Part shown: positions 11,718 to 22,900 of the stretch, in pieces
Layout of the letters: each line of letters opens with the position of its first letter
Position numbering within the stretch: position 1 is the stretch's first letter
Assembly: GCA_023213315.1 (NCBI GenBank)
Contig: JAKCPI010010687.1
Coordinates: 23,721 to 87,720 of the forward strand
Length of the DNA: 64,000 bases
Source: Euborellia annulipes
Lineage: Eukaryota; Arthropoda; Insecta; Dermaptera; Anisolabididae
Direction: 5' to 3'
Translations under genes and position numbers: made by a program
The notes under the pieces: generated by a model
Databases searched by the model: none
What the model saw: only the letters and a program-made list of their open reading frames with translations
Told to the model about the DNA's origin: nothing

Positions 11718-14700
11718 GGGTCGGATTTTGCATATAATGCATGTTTTTTTTCTTATTCGCTATCCTTAAAATTTTTTATCTGGCCTTTAGGGTATCAGGG
11801 CCCACTGAGAGAAATCTTATTTTGCATATAAATGCATATTTAGAGGTTTAAGTGCATATTTCGCATATTTAGCGATTTAAGCTATATTTTGCATTTTTGT
11901 GTGATTTTTATTCCTCGTTTGTTGGCAAATCAATAAAATAATTTAAGAAACAGGGAGGGTAGGCTAGAGCTGGGCTAGAGCTTTCAAACCTTTTTTGACC
12001 TCCCACCCCCACCCTCTTTCTCTGCGATCGAGAAAATTTCCCAAAATCTATTATATGATAATAGCGGAGTGTCTGTCTGTTTGTCCGTCAGTCACGTTCT
12101 GTTTGGCCAACCCCGTTGGAAAAATAAAAAAAATAAATATTAAATTTCTTTTAAAAATAAATAAACATTTATTTTTTATTAAATAAATCGAAGTTGTCTT
12201 ATCGGTGTCTTGTGATGTGGAAAAATCATTTTAGAATTTTTTTTTTTTTTTGATTTAGGTCTTTTTTGGCATCGAAGGCCATTTAGACCCCGTCTCGAAG
12301 TTAAAATTAACTTTAAAAGACAATAGGTAACTTTAAAATAAATTTATTGGCTATTTCTTTTCCCGTTCCTTGATTCGGTTTAAAGCTCTCAAGTAGCCTA
12401 TTAGATATTATGGGTTTATAATTCATAGATTTCATAGAATTCAAGAGCATATTTACTTCTAAAATGGATATTCTTTGTGCATATTTCGGCCTTTTTAAAT
12501 GCATATTTTGTAGTTTTTTAGTGCATATCGATCCAAGCCCTATATATAAAATAATTTTATTTAATAAGAAATTTTTTTTTATTTTTACCTAAACGTGACT
12601 TTGTCTTACAAGGACGATGTAATGACCCAAGTGTTATTGATTAATACTATCAATTACTTTGTTCGACTTATTGATTGGTTAATAAGTTCTTCAGTACATT
12701 AAAAAAAGATATAAATTGATTATGAAAGGTTATTATTGATAATTATTTTATTAATATGTATAACTTAAAAGGAATACGTTATTTTAATCAATTTTATAAC
12801 CGCTCTATCTTTGTTAATTTGATATACCAAAATCTGCTTATCAATACGTAAACTAGTTATCTATTGGTTGTTTATGCTCTAATTATATGATGCCCAATTA
12901 ATATTTACTAACTAAAATTATAGACTTCATTTTAACTAGAAAATGAATCGTATTGTATTTAGGTGATATATGTGATTATCTACATTATATATATATATAA
13001 TATATAGTATATACTTTATGTCAAAAGCATAGGGATAACTAATCTACCTTTAGCTTATATTTTTGTAAAATATAATAAATGTTTTCAGGTTTGCTCAACA
13101 TACCCAAGTGCAGTTGTGGTGCCAAAAGGAGTCACGGAAAATATGTTGATTGCAGCCGCATCATTTCGAGAAGGTGGTCGTTTTCCAGTACTCAGTTATC
13201 GGCATGAAAGCGGAGTAAGCAGATCTTTTTCTAAAAAGAAAAATTAAATTGAAGTATATTGAAAGTTTTTTAAAATAAAGATTAATCGAAGGGAAATTGA
13301 ATCATTAGAAAGAATAATGACGAACTTCTGTATATGAATTAAATTTTGAGTTTCTTCTATCAGTTAATGTTACTTGACTTGCATTCCCAAATTAAAAGAA
13401 TAATATCATGAGGATTACTTTATTTTTATTCTTTTTCTATGAAGTTTTATAAAAATGAAAATTAATTTGCCTATTGGTTAAATTTAAAAGCATACTAAAA
13501 ATTTTACATTATCATTCATGTATTATTTTCTTCCCCAATACTACATGATTTCAAGAAAAATTTAAAGCTCTATTTTGAAGGGATATATAACAAGTAGTAG
13601 TTTGAGATTTGTCAATATTTGATTTGATAAATTCTGAAATTGATGGATTGCAAAGAGAGCAAATAGGTTTTTAACTTCAAAGTTTCCGCTTTGACGACCA
13701 ATCTCACAAAAGTAATGATCATAATATTTTTTAATTTCATTTCTTCTTTTTGCCCCCCCTCAAATGCAGTTCCATTACGATTTAAAGAGAATTGAGAGTT
13801 ATTTTTCTTTTAGAGCGCTTTAATGAGGAGTAGTCAACCATTGACGGGTCCTGGAGGTCGCCGTTGCAAAGAAGACGAGGCTCTCATTAACTCGGTTCTT
13901 GGACCCGGAAAACGTGGCTACATCGTAGACACCAGATCAGCAAGTCTTGCCCAGAGTGCTAAGGTAATTAAGCATTCTAAGACTTTCACAAAATCTCTTT
14001 TTCTCGCTTTCACTTAATGTTGCAATATTTGACTCTAGTCATTTTGATGAAATTATAATTATAGAGAAAACCTCATTATGTGTGAATTATATGTATAGAA
14101 TATTCAGTAAGATTATATTTTTATAATGGATAAATTGATTAAACAATTTAGTTATCCACCTGACGTCCTTTTATTTGGCAGATATTTCGATGCGTAGAAC
14201 ACACATCATCTTCAGTGCCGCGAGGATATATGTGTTCTACGCATCGAAATATCTGCCAAATAAAAGGACGTCAGGTGGAGCTATAAATTTGCTGGTTACT
14301 ATTCTCCAACCCCTTTACTCTACTCATCCCAGCCTAATATTCAATTTAGTTATCCTCTTGTTTAATTCACTTTTTTAATGTTATATAATAAAGTGAATTT
14401 GGTAATAAAATCATTCTTTTTTGATGTATAATATATAGCACATCATTAATCTAATAAAGGCAATCGTGTTAATATTTAGCTAAATAACGGATTATTTAGA
14501 AGAATTGGAGAAATAAATCTTTTTTATACATCACCCAGAATATCTTTTATATATTACCCACCGAGAATCACCTCTGGATTCGCCCTTGCATCCTCCATGA
14601 TCAGTGCAGTCAATTTTGTGGTAGATATCCTCTATAGGTAGAAAATATTGCAAATATATGTGATAATATATATTCAGTATATATATATATGGTTCTGATA

Positions 14701-15642
14701 GGTAGATGGCAACCCCTTTTACTTTCTCTTACCTATGTATGTAATATATATATATAGAGAAAATATTGGATTCAAGTCAAAAATTTGATGTCGAGATTTT
14801 GATGGATATATGGTCATACATGTTTTGAGGTTCCCTGAATCCAAAAAAGTGGTTTTTGCGACATGGTCTGTCTGTGTGTGTGTGTCTGTGAACAAAATAT
14901 CTCAAGACAACGATAAGAGCTAGGAGGTTTAAATTTTATATTTAAGTTAGGCACTCTCCTGGGACACGAAACTTTTGAACAAAATTGGCTAAAGAGTACT
15001 TTACTGATGTATTTTTTCAGTCTTTTTTTTCCATTTTCTCAAAATTCGTTCCAACGATTTTGATTAAAATTCAAAAATCATCAAAAATTGTTTTTTAGAT
15101 ACTCTTTAAAATGTATATTGTCATTTTGCCATCGAAATCTTTTGAAGCATATTTTACTTTAAAATTATTTGAAAATGTTATTTTCCAATAAAAAATGAGG
15201 TCTAGGAAATCTAATTTTTATTTCAATTGCTATTCAACTATCTAAAATTATATAATGAAGCCCGAAGTTTATTTTTTGTCATGATGATTCATCTATAAAT
15301 AAGTTATGAGATAAACAAATTAAATTAAATATCGAAAAGCATACTTAGAGTGGAAAAAGCTGATAAACATTTCAAGAAAACAATTTTTAGCGGAGCAGAG
15401 TAGATGCAAAAAACAAGCAAGTCACAAAAGGACTCTATTAGGGGGTGGGGAAGAAAAGCTGCTGACCCAGGCCTCGAAATAATGGTGGCTCAATTGGCAA
15501 TTAAAAAATAAAAGCGAAAGAAAAATTTAATTGAAATTTTGTATTTCTTCTGCTTTCCCCCACTAGGTTTTATTAATTTTAATTTTTCTTATGTGATTAT
15601 TTTTTGCCCCGAGCATCGCTTTTTATTTTTTTTACTTTATAA

Positions 15643-15681
<39 letters not shown>

Positions 15682-16921
15682 AAGTATTGAAGGGTGAGGG
15701 CAAGCCAGTCTGACCTGATGATTGATTTGGAAATTTTTTTTGCAATTCATTAAAATATTTGAAGGATCTAGAGTCATGTTCTAATAATTGTTTTCTTCAA
15801 AGAAAACAAAAATTTCAATCTGGTATGACAGTGGTGTTCTCTGCTCGTTACACCAGATTTTTTGTGTCGACATATATTTAGTTTCCGCCGATATATTTGA
15901 ATTCAAGATATAAAATTTATAAATATGAGAAAATATTTATATTTTGTTACCTACAGTATATCTCCTATCTTTCCTATGAAGTACAAGAGTAAAGTAAAGT
16001 GTGCTTCAAAAGATCTCAATTCTAAAAAATAATTGATTTTTGCATTTTAATCAAAATCGTTGGAGCGAATTTTGAGAAAATCCAAAAAAACTGAAAAAGT
16101 ACATCAGTAAAGTACTAGTACTTTTTAGCGGATTTTGATTAGAAACTTATTTTCACCCCTCAGGGGGGTGCCTAACTCAAATATAAAATTTTAACCCCCT
16201 AGCTCAATTTCTTCATTCTTTAAATTGAACACAGACAGACACACAGACAGACCATGTTGCGAAAACCACTTTTTGAATTCAGGGGACCTCAAATCGTGTA
16301 TATCCAACAAAATCTCGACATCGCATTTTTGACATGAATCCAATACTTTCTCTATATATTAACATATTTAGGTAAGAGAAAGTAAAAATTCAAATTTAAT
16401 ACATTTTAATATATTTTGAATTCTAGAAATTAATTAAAACTTATATAATTGTATTTTTTTTTTAGTCTCGAGGAGGAGGTTTCGAACTGGAAATGCATTA
16501 TCCTCAATGGCGACGAATCAATAAACCGATTGATAGGCATCATTCTCTCCTCGACTCTCTTACTAAACTCATTGAAGGTATCATTGATTCTTTATTACCT
16601 CTAAACAAATATCAATATTATATTTTAATTCCAAGGAACACAATTTCCATAGTTAAGATACGGTTGTTAAATTTGACAAGGTCAAACTAATTGCCTATTT
16701 TCAAATAATTTCTCATTATTATCTAAAATAAACCTGTTTTAATATATAGAGATGATGTCCCCTGTATCCAAAAAAGTGGTTTTTCTCAACATGGTCTGTC
16801 TGTGTCTGTTTTGTACAAAATCCAAACAGTACTAATACTTTACCGTACTTGTACTTTTTCAGTTTTTTTCGATTTTCTCAAAATTCGCTCTAACGATTTT
16901 GATTAATTTTTTAAAAATCAA

Positions 16922-16965
<44 letters not shown>

Positions 16966-19900
16966 TGTTCTGGAAGGTTTCCGCGACCGGATGTATGCAA
17001 AGATAAGTTTTCTCGGGTTAAGTCGCGTGGGGTGCTGGAGATTTACTCGACGTTTCGGCTCTCCTTTTGGAGCCATTTTCAAGAGAGAAGGAAGTTAGGA
17101 GGTAATGGTGGAGGGGGGTTATTTACGGGGTCGCAGTCTTCCTCGTCCCCAGGTCAATTTGGTGGATGACTCAGAGGCGTGGATTGGTCTCTGAGAGCTG
17201 GAGGAAGGTTTGTTGTGTGTAATTGTGTTCGATTTAGGTTGACTACGGGGCCTCAATCTGCCTACTCCCCAAGTCGGTGTATTGGTGGTGTGTTTGGTGG
17301 ATGCCTCAGAGGTCTGGGTTTGTCTCTGAGGAATGGACAGTGGTTGGTTCTGTGTAATCGGGTTTGTGTTTGGTTTGGGTTGACTTTGGGGCCTCAATCT
17401 GCCTACTCCCCAAGTCGGGGTGTTAGCTCTTGGTTCTCTGGTCAACCTAAACCGAACACAATTACACACAACAAACCTTCCTCCAGCTCTCAGAGACCAA
17501 TCCACGCCTCTGAGTCATCCACCAAATTGACCTGGGGACCAGGAAGACTGCGACCCCGTAAACAACCCCCCTCCACCATTACCTCCTAACTTCCTTCTCT
17601 CTTGAAAATGACTCCAAAAGAAGAGCCGAAACGTCGGGTAAATCTCAGCACCCCACGCGACTTAACCCGAGAAAACTTAACTTTGCATATATATATATAT
17701 AATGTACCAGGTGGTGCAGGTGAATAATCAATTTATTTCTTAAAAATACGAATAACTCCTCTCAACCATTTCTCCTATCATTCCTATGAAGTTCAAGAGT
17801 AAAGTGGTCTTCAGAAGATTTCAATGGCAAAGTGAGAATATACATTTTAAAGAGCATCTAAAAAAATAAATCATTTTTGAATTTTAATCAAAATCCTTGG
17901 AGCGAAAATTGAAAAAAAAAACTTAAAAACTACAACAGTAAAGTACTAGTACTATTTGATCGATTTTGATTCAAAATTATTTTCACGAGCCAGGGAGGTT
18001 CCTAACTTAAATATAAAATTTCAACCTCCTATCTCATACTCGCCTCGCCGAAGGCTTCGTCCACTAAACACGGGGTCTATATTTAAATGCAGTATATAAT
18101 ATATTTATTAAAATTTTGCAGCTTGCAACGAGACCAATGCAACAACCGACAGATGGCTTTCACGATTGGAAGGGAGTGGATGGCTGAATAATATCAAGGA
18201 TACTCTTAACTGCGCTTGTTTGGTTGCACAATGTCTTGATAAAGTGAGCATTTTCTATTAATTAATATTTTTTAGTGTTTAACATGTATGAACAAATAAA
18301 AATCCTATTTCAAAAAAAGGTTATTCATAAAAATAACACTTTCAAAAAATACCTAACATACCGTATAACCATACAATAACAATGAAAGTTAGGAGCAGTG
18401 GCTGTGACAGAATTTTGTTAAGGGGAGCGGAGCCGAAGTTTGTGGTGTAGTGGAAATTGAGAGAAAGTGGCACACTTAATAGAGGGGAGGGTAATATAAG
18501 TTTCGGCATACTAATCTAGAGTTGTAATACAACTCGGGTTCAATAGCTGGCCCACGAAGAGGGGAATTGAGCCATATTCCTCTTTTAAAATAACTGAGAC
18601 TTTTTTTCTTTAAAGCATGTCCTCCCCTGCCCCCTCCAAAAGTTACCATTTAAAGAGATGGTCCGTGGCGGTCAAAACTGTCGCTTGCCTACTAACGAAA
18701 TGATTAGACCGTGAGTTTAAACGGCGGGCAAATCTGTTAGCTAGATCCGTAGCGGTCAAAAGTGGCGCGTGCTTGCCCACTAACGAAAAGATAAATCCGT
18801 GTTTGGACCGGCACGGTAAAATCCGACAGATTTCTATGGCCAGCTATTCCCATTTACAGTAAAAAGTATCCACTATTGCTCCACTCTCCTGGGGTTTGAG
18901 AATGGTGCCAACAAAGGGCCTTAATGGCCTAAATTACGAAAGCGGCCACTTTAACTGAACCCAACCCTTGGAGATTGCCGACAAGAAACTCAAATAATTA
19001 TATGATTAAAATTATAATGTAAATATTTAGTGGCTGTAGATTCAGGAATTCAAGAAGATGATAATTGAGCCGATAAAACTTTTATTTATTTATTTTTACT
19101 TTCTCTTACCTATATGTATATGTTAATATACATATATATATAGAGAGAGAGAAAGTATTGGATTAATGTCAAATATTCGATGTCGAGATTTTGAATGGAT
19201 CTTCACGTTTTGAGGTCCCCTGAATCCAAAAAAGTGGTTTTCGCGACATGGTCTGTCTGTGATTGTGTGTGTGTCTGGGTTCAATTTAAAGCATGAAGGA
19301 ATTGAGCTAGGAGGTTGAAATTTTATAATAAGTTAGGCACCCACCTGAGGCGTGAAAATAAGCTTTTAATCAAAATCGGCCAAAGAGTACTAGTACTTTA
19401 CTGATGTACTTTTCAGTTTTTTTCGATTTTCTCAAAATTCGCTCCGACGAAGAGAAGAAAAAAATTTTAATTAAAAGAAAATATTTACCGTCATTCATTT
19501 ATTAGTATTCCAGTAAATGTAAAAATCTTTGTTCTTGAGAATTATAGAGTTTAGAGATTCAGCCCAGTTAGCCTAGAAAAAAAAAGTGAATTAGAGATTA
19601 TAATAATTTAATAATTTAACTAAAAATGTTTTATTATATCGATGCCTTCAGGCTTTTTTTCCAATGTGGTATTTATAATATAATACATATTCATTATAAT
19701 ATCGCCTGCTGAGAATCATAGTAGTGAAAGTCCTAAATTCAACAATTCGAGAAAAGGCGTTTTAAAGTTTTATAAACATAGAAGCTTATATTTAAATAGC
19801 CGAGCATCAAATCAATAAGCCAGAATCAATAGCAAAGAAGGGAAATATATTTTCGCCACTTTGGCACTCAAAATAAAATTAATTGCAAGTCTGTTTAATC

Positions 19901-22900
19901 ATTAGATTAGACATTCCTACACTTTACATCTCGTCTACTTATATTTGAATATATATTCTGAAAGGCTTACGCGGTGGGTATATTTGAAGAATTTTCTCGG
20001 GTTGAGTTTGCTTTGGTTGTTGAGATTTACCCTACGTTTCGTCTCTTATTTTGGAGCAATTTTCAAGAGTGTAGGATTGGGAAGTAATAGTAATAGTGGT
20101 TTATTTTCAGTATCGCAGTCTTTCTTATCCCAGGCCTGGATCTCTTTGCGGTCTAGATAGAGTTATATGTCTCTTGAAAATGCCTCCACAAGATAAGCTG
20201 AAACGTCAAATAAATCTTAACAACCAATGTGACTCAACCCGAGAAAAGGAAAATATTCTTTAAAATCATTTGATATTAATATTCTATAATCATAAAATTA
20301 TTGCTATGTTTCAGGAAGGAGCGTCAGTGCTGGTTCATGGATCAGAGGGCTTAGATGCCACACTGCTGGTTACGTCATTAGCTCAAGTGATTCTCAATCC
20401 TGATTGTCGGACAGTCAGAGGGTACGAATCATCCAATTAATTCATCTTTCAAATAATTTTACATTTTTTATATGTTTTCGAGATCTATATATTTGAATAA
20501 GATATTAGTATTCAAAATACCTCGATTCGGACTTTCACTGAGTCATAGATATATTTACTCACAGTCTTGTTAAATATGACTCAGTTAAAGTTCGAAATGA
20601 GGTATTTTGAATACTAATATTTTATTCAAATAAGCTCAGGGACCCACATAGTGTGGGTTGGCGACCACGAGCTGCACTAGCTGGGACTTGCAGTATTTCT
20701 GTTCTTTGCATGCCAGTCTCTTTCCTTCTAAATTTTCAACAGGCGTCAGACCATGCGAGGGGTCAGCCTATTTAACTATAACTTAACCCCACGGCCTTAA
20801 GGGCCTTGCTGCTTACAGTAGTGTGATAGAGCAGACCTAGATGTCTGCTCTATCCTGGTTTTAATGGCGGCGGACAAGTCAGAAATTTTTCTTTAAAATT
20901 TCTTGGTTAGTGAAATGTATGGTTAACTTACGTATAAGGGAAGTGAGTTTTTGTTGGTGTAGGTTGAGGGTCCGGTGGACTGGTGCAATGGATAGCACAC
21001 TGATGCCCCGGAAAGGCTGGAGATCCTGGGTTCGATTCCTGGGGACCATGGGGGGTTTGGCCTCACCAACAAAAAACATACAATCTAACCTTGACTCGCA
21101 TAGCCTGTTGGTCCTTATAAAATGGCAAAAAATATTTTACACAATTGTGCCATTCGACATTTTGAGGAATTCTGTTGACACGCTTCAGCCCTAATGATGG
21201 TCATATATCTGACCGAAACATCGGCTTGAAGCGATTAATAAACGAAATAAACTTAGCTGCAATCGCTCTTTTCTTTCTTCCTTACTACAAAAAACATACA
21301 GTCTTGTTAAATAAATTTTTTATATGTTTGATCTATATATCGCCTGCTGAGAATCATAGAGGCGAAAGTCCGAAAATTCAATTTTTGAGTTAAGCCTAGC
21401 AATCATAGTTAAAACGTCTCTTTTGAGTGCCAAAGTGTCAAAAATATATGTCCATTCTTTGGTATTGATTCTGGCCTATTTATTTGTTGCCCGGCTATTT
21501 AAATGTATATGTTTACAAAAAAAATTTTCAAAAGTCTTTTCTCGAATTGTTGAATTTTGATCTTTCGCCACTATGATTCTCAGCAGGCGATATATTCAGC
21601 TACAGCCACGATCTAATCTATATATAAATAATATATCAAACACGTCTTTTATTTCCTATTTTTTCTCTCTATTATTATCATGTTTTTCAAAATCTTTATT
21701 CCCACTTAAATCAGATATCCGAGTTTCATCTTTATCTTAAATATGTAGAAGTAATTTTTCTCGGGAAAAACTTGAAAATGAGCAATTTTTTCATTATTAT
21801 TATTATATTGTTTCTACTAACTCTTTGACCTTTTTTCTATTTATTTCAGGATGGAAGCCCTGGTGGAACGTGAATGGTTACAGGCAGGACATCCATTTGC
21901 CACTCGCCATCAGAAAGGAGCCTATGCATCAGGGGCCAGCGGAAGGGCTAAACATCACGCGCCTACTTTCCTTCTTTTTCTAGACTGCGTCTCCCAGATT
22001 CACTATCAATTCCCCTGTAGCTTCGAGTTCACCACCGGCTTTCTCATATTCCTATTTGAACATTCATATGCCTCGCAATATGGTTAGATATCTTTTTAAA
22101 AAATTATAAGATGTAGAAGTAGCTGTCAAACGATTAGATAAATAAAAGGAGATAAATATTTAGTTGACATCCTCTCCTTTTATTTATGAATTTATAAGAA
22201 TATACCAATTTAGTTTTGAAATTGAGAATTTCACAATTTTTAAATCAAAACTTTGAGTCTAATCCATTGGCGAGGGAAATTGAGAATTAGCAGATAAGAT
22301 GAAAAATAGAGTTAGATGAAAAATAATTGAGTGAATTCCTTAAGTACAGTATTACAGTATCTTAAAATATTCGAATAGTCTGGATCTCAAATATATATAT
22401 TATTAAATATCGGTTATCGTTTAAAGTCATATATGGCCTAACTTGCCGACTGTGAGTTTGTGTGTGTGAGTGTGAGTGAGAAAAAAGTGTGTTTAAAAAA
22501 AAAAAAAATTCGAAAATAGAATTTAATTTAAATATAAATAAGATAATAATGAAATATTCCAATATTAGAATCCTTCATTTCTATTTAGACTGATGATATA
22601 TTAATAATACCGAAAATTTTTTTGTTTCAGGTACTTTCTTAGGTAATTGCGAAGCTGATCGTGAAAAAATGAAACTTGCCGAAACCACTGTCAGCCTTTG
22701 GTCATACCTTAACACTCCTGAAATTTTACAACTTTATCTTAATCCCATGTACGATCCTAATAATAAAGTCATATGGCCATCGGTAGCACCTATGAGTCTA
22801 GTAAGTATTATCCACATATAAATTTATTTTGAATTTAGAAATTTGTGAGTGGGCCCGGGCCCCCTCACCCCCTCTCCCTTATATACGCCCCTGTGATCAG

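Larger units (their letters stand above)
16993..17690. mobile_element. GC-rich 700-bp foldback with hammerhead-like ends
   Basis: The left arm (about 16993-17240) and right arm (about 17447-17690) are near-identical inverted copies with GC content far above the surroundings. The central loop has its own direct repeat (CCTCAATCTGCCTACTCCCC at about 17249 and 17393). Each arm carries a GAAACGTCG motif. A diverged, partly deleted relative lies at 19965-20265. Confidence 0.75.

Noticed and set aside
17119..17589. Two long overlapping frames with near-identical protein segments on opposite strands
   Set aside because: The foldback makes both strands read the same sequence, so the frames are products of the palindrome, not genes.
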